From positions 620,001-684,000 of the forward strand of contig OY970177.1 in NCBI GenBank assembly GCA_963707975.1: a stretch of DNA of 64,000 bases, given 5' to 3'. A model generated the notes under the pieces. The model did no database searches and was not told the origin of the DNA. It worked only from the letters and a program-made list of their open reading frames with translations. Numbering within the stretch: the stretch's first letter is position 1; every line of letters starts with the position of its first letter. Positions 33,457 through 42,887 of this stretch are shown here, piece after piece. Both the position numbers and the translations under genes were made by a program. The DNA is from CAVVXX01 sp963707975. Its GTDB lineage: Bacteria; Pseudomonadota; Alphaproteobacteria; Micropepsales; Micropepsaceae.

Positions 33457-34257
33457 ATGAAGTTGCGACTTGCCACATGGAACATCAATTCTGTGCGGTT
33501 GCGCCAAAGCCTGGTTGCACGCTTTCTTACCAAGCACGCGCCCGACATTTTATGTTTGCAGGAAACCAAGTGCCCGGACGAATTATTTCCGGCCGATACC
33601 TTCAAGCAGCTCGGTTATGGCCATCAGGCCATAAATGGCCAAAAGGGCTATCACGGCGTCGCTATTCTTTCGCGGCTGCCTTTCCGCAAGATCGAAAAGT
33701 TCTCGTTCTGCGGCAAGGACGACACCCGCCATGTTAAGGCCGTTTTCAAATCGGGCCTGGAGTTACATAATTTTTATGTGCCCGCGGGCGGCGATGTTCC
33801 CGATCCTCGCGCAAGCGCGAAATTCACCCACAAGCTCGACTTCATGCGCGAGATGGAAACCCGTTTCGCCAAGGAGCGCCGGCGGCGCAACACGCCCGTG
33901 GTGCTGGTGGGCGATCTCAACGTGGCGCCGCTGGAAAACGACGTCTGGAGCCACAAGCAGCTGCTGGACGTGGTGAGCCACTCGCCCGTCGAGACGGAGC
34001 TGTTGGGCGCGGTCAAGGCCGCCTTCGACTGGCTTGACGTGACGCGCCATTTCGTGCCGCCAGAGGAAAAAATCTATTCCTGGTGGAGCTATCGCGCCCA
34101 TGATTGGCAGATATCCGACCGTGGGCGGAGGCTGGACCACATCTGGATCAGCCCAGGGCTAAAGGGCGCGGTTTCGGATCATGCGATCCTGCGCCAGGCG
34201 CGCGGTTGGAAAGGCCCTTCCGATCACGTGCCGGTGCTGGCGGCGATTACGCTTTAA
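33457..34257 (+). CDS. xth: Exodeoxyribonuclease III
   Basis: Xth is an AP endonuclease and 3'-5' exonuclease for base excision repair. The start MKLRLATWNINSVRLR at 33457 gives 266 residues; the frame is open to 33403. Motifs of the exonuclease-endonuclease-phosphatase fold: CLQETKCPDELFP, YHGVAILSRLPF, VLVGDLNVAPLENDVWS, and the C-terminal RLDHIWISPGL plus SDHVPVLAAI. Its ATG directly abuts the third palindrome of the upstream array. Its 3' end shares a 15-bp tandem duplication with the convergent CHAD gene. Confidence 0.95.
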   Translation: MKLRLATWNINSVRLRQSLVARFLTKHAPDILCLQETKCPDELFPADTFKQLGYGHQAINGQKGYHGVAILSRLPFRKIEKFSFCGKDDTRHVKAVFKSGLELHNFYVPAGGDVPDPRASAKFTHKLDFMREMETRFAKERRRRNTPVVLVGDLNVAPLENDVWSHKQLLDVVSHSPVETELLGAVKAAFDWLDVTRHFVPPEEKIYSWWSYRAHDWQISDRGRRLDHIWISPGLKGAVSDHAILRQARGWKGPSDHVPVLAAITL

Positions 34258-34282
34258 TTCTTGGCTTTTTAATTCTTGGCTT
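34253..34282. repeat. 15-bp perfect tandem duplication at a convergent gene end
   Basis: The unit TTTAATTCTTGGCTT occurs twice back to back (34253-34267 and 34268-34282). The first copy holds the xth stop; the second holds the stop of the convergent CYTH-CHAD gene. Each copy carries both stop codons, so the duplication has separated two formerly overlapping gene ends. Confidence 0.8.
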
Positions 34283-35834
34283 CGCGCCAGAACAGCGGCG
34301 CCTTGGCGAAACGCTTCCAGCGCTTCTGCGCCTTCTTCCATGTGAGCCCGGCCCGGCCCATATGCCAGCCCGTGACCAGGCTTGCGGCCGTACGCAATGC
34401 CTGGCGGCCGGCCGCGTCGCCCTTCTTGACCAGGCGTTCGACGATCTCATGCGCCATCTCCGCGTCGTTCATGGCGCCGAAAATGTCCTGCAACTCGGAA
34501 AGTTGCTTGAGGAATGGCCCGATTTCCTTGCGGTCGAAGAGGGGCGCGAAAATCTCCGCGGAATAGCGCAGCTTTTTGAGCTGGATCCTGAGTTCGTGCC
34601 GATCTTCGGCGGAAAGCGTCTCTAGTTGCTTGGCTTGCTTTTTCACCTTGGCAAGGCGCTTGTCGAGGGCGCGCCTTGCGGCTGCGCGGGCGGGCTCGAC
34701 CATTTCCACCAGATGCGCAGGCGAGGCATTGTCGCGCCAGATGCGGGCTTCGGCCGCCGCAGCAAGATCGATAAGAAAGCCAGTGAATTCATCCGAACGG
34801 ACGATGGCCACCGCCTCATCCCAGCTTGCTTCGTGCTCCTTGTCCAGCAAATCGCGCAGGCGCGCGAGGCCGGGCACATCGGGCGCGGCCTGTTCCACCT
34901 GCGACAGCAAATCGGTCGCGAAGACATCGAGATCGCGGGTGTCGGCGAAGGCGCCCGCCAGCTTCCTGGCGCGAGCGCGAAGATGCTGCAAAGTCTTGCT
35001 GCGAAACGCCACGCCAAAGGCGGTAAGCGCCACGCGCAGGCGGCGCAATCCCACGCGCACCTGGTGCACGCCCTCGTGATCGCGCGCTTCCACCACGGCC
35101 GGCACGTTGCGCGCGATATGACGCAGGCAATGCAGCAGGGTGGCGCGGAAAGCCTCCTCGGCCGTCGCTTCGGGCGCAAAGGCAAGCGGACCCGCTTTAT
35201 GCGAGGTGACATTGCGGCCTTCGAGCGCACGCAGGCCGCGTTCGGCCTTGCTTTCGACGCTGACCGTGAGATGTGTCTCGCCGGCGAGTGCGCGCGCGAC
35301 ATCGAACAGGCTGGTGGGCGAACCCTTGAGCAGTTCCAGTTCCACCTCGTTGACCGGCACGGCCGTCCTGCCGTTCAAGAGCGTTCGGATCTCTCCGCTA
35401 TCGACGGCAAATTCGATTTCATCGCCGGCTTTTGTCTTGAGCCGCCGGCGGGTGCGCCGGATCTTGGTTTCGATCATGGGCGCGACGGAATCTTCGGCCG
35501 CGATCGCCTCGACTCGCTCGCGCAAGCCTTCGTCGGCGATCAGCCGCAAATCCGGCGCCGACGACGGCAGCGGGCACTCCCACTCGCCGCGCTTGTAAGC
35601 CAGCGCGCCGGTGTCTTGCGTCTTCAATGTCTGGATGTAGGCGCGGCCCCTTTTGCGCACGCGCAGTGAAAGCCCAGCCTTGCTTAAGCCCAAGCCTGGT
35701 GTGTCATAGTAAACGCTGTTCAGGCGCTCGGTCGCGGCGGGACCTGGGGCAAAACGCTTGAGCGCAGTGCTGCGCTTCAGGCGCGCCACATCATCCGGCC
35801 TGGCCGTGAGTTTGATCTCGATTTCTTGCGCCAT
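34269..35834 (-). CDS. CYTH and CHAD domain protein (inorganic triphosphatase-like)
   Basis: A 521-residue two-domain protein. The N-terminal CYTH/triphosphate tunnel domain (about 1-200) has the ExExK motif as EIEIK at residues 4-8 and basic tunnel strands such as SLRVRKRGRAYIQTLKT. The C-terminal CHAD domain (about 225-500) is helical and His/Arg-rich: EGVHQVRVGLRRLRVALTAF and HELRIQLKKLRYSAEIF. CYTH hydrolyses triphosphate; CHAD binds polyphosphate. It converges on xth and its last codons lie in a 15-bp tandem duplication. Confidence 0.93.
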   Translation of the reverse strand: MAQEIEIKLTARPDDVARLKRSTALKRFAPGPAATERLNSVYYDTPGLGLSKAGLSLRVRKRGRAYIQTLKTQDTGALAYKRGEWECPLPSSAPDLRLIADEGLRERVEAIAAEDSVAPMIETKIRRTRRRLKTKAGDEIEFAVDSGEIRTLLNGRTAVPVNEVELELLKGSPTSLFDVARALAGETHLTVSVESKAERGLRALEGRNVTSHKAGPLAFAPEATAEEAFRATLLHCLRHIARNVPAVVEARDHEGVHQVRVGLRRLRVALTAFGVAFRSKTLQHLRARARKLAGAFADTRDLDVFATDLLSQVEQAAPDVPGLARLRDLLDKEHEASWDEAVAIVRSDEFTGFLIDLAAAAEARIWRDNASPAHLVEMVEPARAAARRALDKRLAKVKKQAKQLETLSAEDRHELRIQLKKLRYSAEIFAPLFDRKEIGPFLKQLSELQDIFGAMNDAEMAHEIVERLVKKGDAAGRQALRTAASLVTGWHMGRAGLTWKKAQKRWKRFAKAPLFWREAKN

Positions 35835-36037
35835 GACGAGAAAAATTGCTCAAAAATCTGCGCGCGCCCGCCCATGCGGCACGCGGGCAAACCATAACGA
35901 GCGCCGATATTCCATCTTCCCTGAATGCGGGTGCGCCATCAATCGTGCATACAAAATCCGACACATTTTCTTCCCCGAAAATCGGCGTTTTGGCTGAAAG
36001 AACTACAATATCTAGCGTTGTGGATAAGTCAGGCGGA

Positions 36038-39000
36038 CTATGGCGCCAATTTCTGAACCTGGCTTGCGGCAAGCGTCAATTTGGCAATGGTCAACGGCCC
36101 GCCATGCTCTAGTTCGCCCAAGAATGTTTGCGCGCGTTGCAAATCGTCCTGTCGCGTGGTGGCCCAGGATTGCGCGGCCTCTGCTCCCTTGGCGCGGTCG
36201 GCGCGCTTGAGCGCATCAGGCGCATTGCCGATGGCTTCGGAAGCCAACACGCGCTGACTTGCGAACAGATCGTCCACCATGCGCCGGATGGCCAGGCGGT
36301 CCCAATGCTCGGTGACGGAAATGCGCGCTGCAAGCCCGCGCAAACGATCGAGCCCGACGAGAGCGCCAATGGCGAAATAGGCGCCAGCCGCCGCATCCAC
36401 CGGCACATTGTGCATTTGTGAGAGCAAGACGATTTCCGGCACCGCACCCAACAGCGGCAGCACGGCAACGTCCTCCGCTACTTCGAGCGGCACATCGGCC
36501 TTTTGCAACTCGGCGATGCGCGCTTCCGTGGCCTGTGCTTCATAGGCCGAGATCAACCCTGCGAAACGGCCTTTAAGGGCCGCAACGCCCGCACCATAAA
36601 CCCGCACGGTTTCGGCAATACCGCTGCCCGCAGGCCAGTGGACCAGGAACCATAGGCCGAGCCGGCGCAACAGTTCGGCGATATCGACCATCATCGCGTT
36701 CTGGATATCCGCGCGGACTTTCAAATCGAGCGCGCCGATGCGCGTTTTCAATTCTTCCAGTCCGAAGGCACTGGCGGCCAGCACGAAGGCGCGCGCAATT
36801 TCGCCGCCGCTCGCACTAGACAGTTCATGCATGCGCTGGACGAATAGCGGCCCCGCCAGATTGATTGTTTTGTTGGCGAGCCGTGAGGCCACGATCTCGC
36901 GCCTCAGTCGATGGCTGGCAAGTTCGCCGGCAAAACGCTTTGCCGCCAGCGGCGGGAAGTAGGCTTCCAGCTCGGCGGCGAAATAGGGATCGTCGGGCAA
37001 TTCGCTTTGCACGATGGCGTGGTCGAGATCGAGCTTGGCATAGGCCAGCAGCACGGCGAGATCGGGGCGCGTGAGGCCCAGACCTTCGCGCGCCAGCGCC
37101 CGCAAGGCTTCATCGTCGGGCAGGAATTCCACCGCGCGGTCGAGACGGCCGCTTTTTTCCAGCTCGCGCATGAACCGCCCGGCCGCGTCGAGATCGCGAG
37201 CAGAGCTCGCCTGCGCCACGGAAATGGCGAAGGTCTGATCGTAATTGTCGGCCAACACCAGGCGGGCGACGTCTTCCGTCATGGCGGCCAGCAATTGATC
37301 GCGTTCTTCTTCCGTGATTTCGGCTCTGCGCAACGGCCCGCTGAACAGGATCTTGATGTTGACTTCGTGGTCGGAGGTGTCGACGCCGGCCGAATTGTCC
37401 ACCGCGTCCGTATTGATGCGCCCTGCGCTTCGCGCATATTCGACGCGGCCAAGTTGAGTTACGCCAAGATTGGCGCCCTCGCCCACCACCTTGGCTTTCA
37501 GGTCGCGGCCATTGACGCGCAAACTGTCATTGGCGCGGTCGCCCGCCTCGGCGTGGGATTGGGTGGATGATTTCACATATGTGCCGATGCCGCCGAACCA
37601 CAGCAAATCCACGTCCGCCATGAGCAAGGCGCGGATGAAATCGTTGGGCGCCACGCGGTCTTTCTTGAGGCCGGCCACCGCCTTCATTTCGGGGCTGAGC
37701 GCGATTTCCTTCATCGCGCGCGCGAACACGCCGCCGCCCTTGGAGATGAGCGCGCTGTTGTAATCGGCCCAGCTCGAGCGCGGCAGCTCGAACAGCCGCT
37801 TGCGCTCGGCCCAGCTTTTTTCCGGATCGGGATTGGGATCGAAAAAGACGTGGCGATGATCGAAAGCGGCGATGAGTTTTGTCTGTTTCGACAGCAACAT
37901 GCCGTTGCCGAACACGTCGCCCGACATGTCGCCCACGCCGATGCAGGTGAAGGGCTCCGCCTGGCTGTCGCGGCCCATTTCGCGGAAATGGCGTTTCACC
38001 GCCTCCCAGGCGCCCTTGGCGGTGATGCCCATTTTCTTGTGGTCGTAGCCGCGCGAGCCGCCCGAGGCGAAGGCGTCGCCCAGCCAATATCCGCGCTCGA
38101 TAGCGATGGCATTGGCGATGTCGGAGAAGCTCGCGGTGCCCTTGTCGGCGGCGACCACAAGATAAGGATCGTCCTCGTCGTGGCGAACCATATCTTTGGG
38201 CGCGTTCACTTTGCCGTCGGGACCGATATTGTCGGTGATGTCGAGAAGCGCGCCGATAAAAGTCTGATAGGCGCGAATGGCTTCGGCCTGAACCTCTTCG
38301 CGCGTGGCATTCTGCGGCAATTGCTTGGGATAGAAACCGCCTTTGGCGCCAACGGGCACGATCACCGCGTTCTTCACCTGCTGCGCCTTGACGAGGCTTA
38401 GCACTTCGGTGCGGAAATCTTCACGCCGGTCGGACCAGCGTATGCCGCCGCGCGCCACTTTGCCGAAACGCAAATGCACGGCTTCCACGCGCGGCGCATA
38501 AACAAAAATCTCGACATGCGGGCGGGGGGCTGGCAGTTCATCGAGCTTCTGGCTGTCGAGCTTGCAGGCAAGATAAGGCCTGAAGCGCCCAGCCGCATCC
38601 TTCTGGAAAAAACTGGTGCGCAGCGTGCAGTCGATCACGTTCTGCATGCGGCGGATGATGCGGTCGTCATCAAGGCTTTTCACATCGCCGAGCGCCGGTT
38701 CGATTTTGCCGCGGATGGCGCCAGCGCGGCTCTCGCGATCGCCTTTGGCAGCAGGATCGTGGCGAGCATAAAACAATTCGACCAAAAGTTTTGCGATATC
38801 GGGATTCTGCGCCAGCGCCAGTTCCATATAGCTCTGGCCGAAAGTGATGTTGGCCTGGCGCAGGAAACGCGCGGCATGGCGCAAGATAGTGACATCCCGC
38901 CAGGGAAGCTCGGCAAGCGTGATCAGGCGATTGAAGCCGTCAGATTCGAGATCACCCGCGCAGACGGCGTGATAGGCGTCTTCCAGCAGCGGCTTCAGAC

Positions 39001-40900
39001 GTGCGAGATCGGCGGTGCCACCGTCGGCGCGCTCCATAAGGAAATTGTGCACCGCCGCCATTTGCGGCGAGCCATCATCGGCCTTGGGCGTGAGCGCGTA
39101 GGAATCTTCGGCAATGACTTTCAGCCCAAGATTTTCGAATACTGGCAGGCACGACGACAAAGGCATGAAGGCGCCGCGCACGAACAGCTTGATCCGCACC
39201 GCGCTTCGCGCATCGCCTTCCAGCGCATAAGCGCGCGCGGCTACATTGTCGCCGGGCGCGGTACCGGCCAGCACCGCTTCGATTTCGGTGATGTCGTCAA
39301 CCGCCTGCGCCGGGCTGAAGGCGTCGCGGTAGGCGGCGGGGAACGCCTCAGCATAACGCTGCGCAAGACGCCAGCCATCTGCTTCGCCATGGGCTGCAAC
39401 AATCGCGGCGGCGGAGGCGTCCTCCCAGGTGCGGATGGCGCCGCGGATTTCGCCTTCCAGAGCCTTCACGTCCACTTGAGGTCTTACGCCCGGATTGCGC
39501 CCGACGATGAAATGCACGCGCGCAAGCGCGGTGTCGTCCAACGCCAGATGCGCCGCGGTCATGCGGCCGTCGAAAGCGCGCGCGAGAATCGCATGAATGC
39601 GCTCACGCGCGGCCGTGTTGTAGCGGTCGCGCGGCACGAACACGAGCGCCGAGACAAATCGGTCGAACCGGTCGAAGCGCAGAAACACGCGCACCTTGGG
39701 CCTATCGCCCAGCGCCAGGATGCCAAGCGCGGTGGCGTACAATTCGTCATCGCTAATCTGGAACAGCTCGTCGCGCGGGAAAGTGTCGAGAATGTTGGCC
39801 AGCGCCTTGCCGTCATGGCTGTCAGGGGCCAACCCCGCACGCGCCAGCACATGTGCCATCTTGCGCCGCAGCAGCGGAATTTCAGCCGGCAGCCGATTGT
39901 AGGCGCTCGATGTAAACAGCCCGACAAAGCGGCGCTCGCCGGTCAATTGGCCTGCGCGATCGAAGGTCTTGACGCCCACATAATCCATATGTGCGCGCCG
40001 GTGCACAGTCGAGCGCACATTCGATTTGGTGATGATGATGGGCGAGGGCTGGGTAAGAAAGTCACGCACTTCCGGCGTGAGGCTGACGCGGTCCTGGCCC
40101 TCGCGGATGACGCGCGCTTCGTGATCGGACAGGAGCCCGAGCCCGCTGTCGTAAACCGGCGTGTGGCGGCCGTCGCCTTCGGGATCGAAGACGTAATCGC
40201 GGCAGCCGAGTAGCGTGAAATGATGATCGGCAAGCCATTCCAGGAAGGCGACGCTTTCTTTTAGTTCATCGGGCGCAATGCGCGGCGGATTGGCCTTGAG
40301 CCCGGCGATGCTTTCCTTAAGCCGATCGAGCATGGGCCGCCAGTCGCGCACCGCGTTTTTCACCGTGGCGAAGACGCCGCGCAGACCATCGGTCAGCGAC
40401 CGAAGCCTGGTCTCATCCGCGATATGATCGAACGCCAGCACGATCACGCTGTCGCGCCGGTTGGCCGCCGGAGAAACCACCGGATGAAACGCCGCGTGAA
40501 TGCGCAGGCCCTGTGCCGCCACTTCGCCAATGCAGGAATTGAAAAGGAACGGCATGTCGTCGTTGACGGCGAGCACGATTGTTTCGCGGTGCTGGAAGGC
40601 GCGGTCCTCTCCGGCGGGCGCGAAGGCTTGGACCAGAGATTCTCCCGGCTTGCGCTTTTGATAACGCGCGAACACCAGACGGATGAGCGCGGCAAGTTCG
40701 CCCGGCCGGTAGCGGATCACGTCTTCGGCGGGCGCGTTGCGGATGAAGCTCTGGAAGAATGCCGCAAGGCCCTCATCGCGCGTGCCGATCAGCTTGGCGA
40801 TGGCGGCGATGTGCGATGCGACTTCTTCGGATTCCTCGCTGGCCCGCCCGGCTGCCGTTTCGGCCTCCGGCATGCTCGCGCTCGACCTGCGGGCCGCCAT
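36038..40900 (-). CDS. NAD-specific glutamate dehydrogenase, large (GDH-180) type
   Basis: A very large catabolic glutamate dehydrogenase of 1620 residues, the size of the GDH-180 class. It deaminates glutamate to 2-oxoglutarate. The N-terminal regulatory part has ACT-like segments. The catalytic part includes RGGIRWSDRREDFRTEVLSL, VPVGAKGGFYPKQ with the active-site Lys, and the nucleotide-binding region IGVGDMSGDVFGNGMLLS. A long helical C terminus follows. The palindrome-like CCTATAGGCCTTATAGG lies about 25 bp before the start. No operon partners are visible; 200 bp separate it from the CYTH-CHAD gene. Confidence 0.95.
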   Translation of the reverse strand: MAARRSSASMPEAETAAGRASEESEEVASHIAAIAKLIGTRDEGLAAFFQSFIRNAPAEDVIRYRPGELAALIRLVFARYQKRKPGESLVQAFAPAGEDRAFQHRETIVLAVNDDMPFLFNSCIGEVAAQGLRIHAAFHPVVSPAANRRDSVIVLAFDHIADETRLRSLTDGLRGVFATVKNAVRDWRPMLDRLKESIAGLKANPPRIAPDELKESVAFLEWLADHHFTLLGCRDYVFDPEGDGRHTPVYDSGLGLLSDHEARVIREGQDRVSLTPEVRDFLTQPSPIIITKSNVRSTVHRRAHMDYVGVKTFDRAGQLTGERRFVGLFTSSAYNRLPAEIPLLRRKMAHVLARAGLAPDSHDGKALANILDTFPRDELFQISDDELYATALGILALGDRPKVRVFLRFDRFDRFVSALVFVPRDRYNTAARERIHAILARAFDGRMTAAHLALDDTALARVHFIVGRNPGVRPQVDVKALEGEIRGAIRTWEDASAAAIVAAHGEADGWRLAQRYAEAFPAAYRDAFSPAQAVDDITEIEAVLAGTAPGDNVAARAYALEGDARSAVRIKLFVRGAFMPLSSCLPVFENLGLKVIAEDSYALTPKADDGSPQMAAVHNFLMERADGGTADLARLKPLLEDAYHAVCAGDLESDGFNRLITLAELPWRDVTILRHAARFLRQANITFGQSYMELALAQNPDIAKLLVELFYARHDPAAKGDRESRAGAIRGKIEPALGDVKSLDDDRIIRRMQNVIDCTLRTSFFQKDAAGRFRPYLACKLDSQKLDELPAPRPHVEIFVYAPRVEAVHLRFGKVARGGIRWSDRREDFRTEVLSLVKAQQVKNAVIVPVGAKGGFYPKQLPQNATREEVQAEAIRAYQTFIGALLDITDNIGPDGKVNAPKDMVRHDEDDPYLVVAADKGTASFSDIANAIAIERGYWLGDAFASGGSRGYDHKKMGITAKGAWEAVKRHFREMGRDSQAEPFTCIGVGDMSGDVFGNGMLLSKQTKLIAAFDHRHVFFDPNPDPEKSWAERKRLFELPRSSWADYNSALISKGGGVFARAMKEIALSPEMKAVAGLKKDRVAPNDFIRALLMADVDLLWFGGIGTYVKSSTQSHAEAGDRANDSLRVNGRDLKAKVVGEGANLGVTQLGRVEYARSAGRINTDAVDNSAGVDTSDHEVNIKILFSGPLRRAEITEEERDQLLAAMTEDVARLVLADNYDQTFAISVAQASSARDLDAAGRFMRELEKSGRLDRAVEFLPDDEALRALAREGLGLTRPDLAVLLAYAKLDLDHAIVQSELPDDPYFAAELEAYFPPLAAKRFAGELASHRLRREIVASRLANKTINLAGPLFVQRMHELSSASGGEIARAFVLAASAFGLEELKTRIGALDLKVRADIQNAMMVDIAELLRRLGLWFLVHWPAGSGIAETVRVYGAGVAALKGRFAGLISAYEAQATEARIAELQKADVPLEVAEDVAVLPLLGAVPEIVLLSQMHNVPVDAAAGAYFAIGALVGLDRLRGLAARISVTEHWDRLAIRRMVDDLFASQRVLASEAIGNAPDALKRADRAKGAEAAQSWATTRQDDLQRAQTFLGELEHGGPLTIAKLTLAASQVQKLAP

Positions 40901-40999
40901 GAAAAACTCCCTAATCGCGCTATCCTATAGGCCTTATAGGCGGCACATTATGGCGCGGGGAAATTAACTCTGCGCGAAGGCGCTAGGAAGCCGGAAAGC

Positions 41000-41695
41000 T
41001 CAGGAAAAATTGACCAGCGGGAGGGAGGCAAACCCCTGCTTCCGTGCCGACCAGCGACCGGAAAGCCAGAGGACACCTGCAATGGCGAACCCCGCCAGGA
41101 GCGCATAACCAGCGGCCACGCCAGCCTCTGGCAGAGGACGGAAAGCCGCTGCCAGCGCCGGGAGGATTACAGCCGGAACCAGGAAATAGAGGCTTGCCCG
41201 CGCGCGCAGGAGAGCGCTGACGCCGCCAGCAGTGCCCGCGGCAAAGAGCACCAGCATCAATGGCGTGGCGACGGAGGGAAGCGCCAGGAAACCACCCGCG
41301 CCCCAAGCGACGCCCGCGTAAAGCAGCGCTGCATCGAGATCGGCGGCAAAAGCGCGCAACGGCATAAGCTCAAAGGGCGCGACAACAGTGCGCTGATAAA
41401 GACGAAGCACGGCGATCGCGGCGGCGGCGGTGAACAGGCACCACAGCACGAGTGGCTGAAACGCCACCACGCCAGCGGAGGTGAGCGCAACCACCGCCAT
41501 GCCGGCAATCAGGAGCCACGCCACGAATGAGGCGCGGCCCAGCAGATTGGCAAGCTCGGCGGTTTCCACCGCTTCATCGTGGAGCCGCGAGAGTTTGTGC
41601 AGCGCGCGCATCTGCTCGCTCGTCTCGACGGCGTCTGGCACGGGCCGCAAATGCAAAGCCTGGCGAGCGCTATTCGGGTGCAATTCCGGGGTCAC
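41000..41695 (-). CDS. Hypothetical membrane protein
   Basis: An inner-membrane protein of about 231 residues with six or seven hydrophobic segments (for example VAWLLIAGMAVVALTSAGVVAF and AAGYALLAGFAIAGVLWLSG). The N-terminal 55 residues are cytoplasmic and polar. The GTG at 41695 (VTPELHPNSARQ) is preferred since GAGAGGAAACC directly precedes it; the frame is open to 41740. The layout resembles the membrane part of sensor proteins, but no kinase or cyclase domain follows. I recognise no family. Confidence 0.7.
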   Translation of the reverse strand: MTPELHPNSARQALHLRPVPDAVETSEQMRALHKLSRLHDEAVETAELANLLGRASFVAWLLIAGMAVVALTSAGVVAFQPLVLWCLFTAAAAIAVLRLYQRTVVAPFELMPLRAFAADLDAALLYAGVAWGAGGFLALPSVATPLMLVLFAAGTAGGVSALLRARASLYFLVPAVILPALAAAFRPLPEAGVAAGYALLAGFAIAGVLWLSGRWSARKQGFASLPLVNFS

Positions 41696-41933
41696 GGTTT
41701 CCTCTCCAATGCACTCACGCGCCGGATGTGGCCATGCCACGCTCGTTTGCGGGAGTTAATAATGTTTTAACGGCAGGAAAGTTCCCAAAGAGAACAACGG
41801 ACAAAAACGAATCAACCGCAAGGCCTCGATTGTACAGCGATGTAAAGGAGTGCGGATATCTTCCGCCAAAGCCTATAGGAACGGCGCGATATCCTTGTGG
41901 AAAACGCCGAGTATTTGTGGAGAGTTTAAGGCG

Positions 41934-42692
41934 CTAACGGATGGTCTTGGCGATGAGAAGCGATGACGGGCACGCGCCCATTCCCTGCGACGGCGCGAAG
42001 GTGATCGTGAGCATTTTGTCGCCGATCGAAACGCTGGGCTCGTTGCCTGGCGTGATGCGCACAACGTCGAATTGCGCGAGCAATGCCTGTCCCGCCTGAC
42101 GCGATGCGGCAACGCGTTCGATAGCGCGCGCGGAATTGCGGATGGCGCCGGCGGCCACCGCGCGCAAACTATCAGAGTGTGCAAAGGCATCCCAATTGGC
42201 GCGGAAGCCAAACAGCAGCCCCGTTCGCGATTGGATTTCATCGGAGAAGCCGATGGCGAAGGTCTTCACCTGATCGCCGGGCGGCACAGGTTCGGGATCC
42301 AAGCCCGTGGCGTCGCCGGTGCGTTCGGCCGGCAGGCCGCCCGGCACCTTATGCGTGTAAAGCGTGACGCCGCCCCAGCCTGCGACTTGCATCACAATCT
42401 CACCTGTGTCGTATTTGAGCACGCGGCCGCCCATGGGCGCGGGTTCGATCGTCAGATAATAAATCTCGCCGTCGCCGGAAAATCGCAACCGTTCGTAATT
42501 GCCGGCGCGAGCGATGACAAAGCGGTTATCGCCCGCGAGATAGGAACCGTCGGCGGGCAGCGACGGGCTGGGTTGGCCCGGCGCCAGCCTGAGCGCATCC
42601 GGCGCCACTTGCGCGAGCGCGGGCCCGGCGAACAGCAACGGCAAAAAGACGCCCAACGCCGCCCCGGCAGCGCGAAAGCAAAATCTGGGCAT
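41934..42692 (-). CDS. DUF4908-like exported protein
   Basis: A 252-residue exported protein. The start MPRFCFRAAGAALGVFLPLLFAGPALA at 42692 gives a clean signal peptide. The mature part includes SYLAGDNRFVIARAGNYERLRF, EIYYLTIEPAPMGGRVLKYDTGE and, near the end, MLTITFAPSQGMGACPSS. I match this to DUF4908 from memory; function is unknown. The stretch of 238 bp before its neighbour (41696-41933) shows no gene. It diverges from acnA. Confidence 0.7.
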   Translation of the reverse strand: MPRFCFRAAGAALGVFLPLLFAGPALAQVAPDALRLAPGQPSPSLPADGSYLAGDNRFVIARAGNYERLRFSGDGEIYYLTIEPAPMGGRVLKYDTGEIVMQVAGWGGVTLYTHKVPGGLPAERTGDATGLDPEPVPPGDQVKTFAIGFSDEIQSRTGLLFGFRANWDAFAHSDSLRAVAAGAIRNSARAIERVAASRQAGQALLAQFDVVRITPGNEPSVSIGDKMLTITFAPSQGMGACPSSLLIAKTIR

Positions 42693-42887
42693 AAATGGCT
42701 TGCCCGCGCGCAATGACGATCCTTAGCTGTGACTGTGGCCTTCGAACTCGCCCCGGCTCGAAGCGGCCTGCCCCGTGTTTAGTATCGGCGGGATCGTGGC
42801 AATAATGTGGAGTGAACGGTAGCCACTTTCGCAGATTCGAACTATGGTCCGCGCCGTTTGGCAAATCTTAAGCAACGAGCCAATCAC

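Noticed and set aside
38474..40213. 579-codon open frame on the plus strand inside the glutamate dehydrogenase gene
   Set aside because: It is antisense to a clearly recognisable enzyme, has no family features and is Arg/His-rich, as expected for a GC-rich shadow frame.
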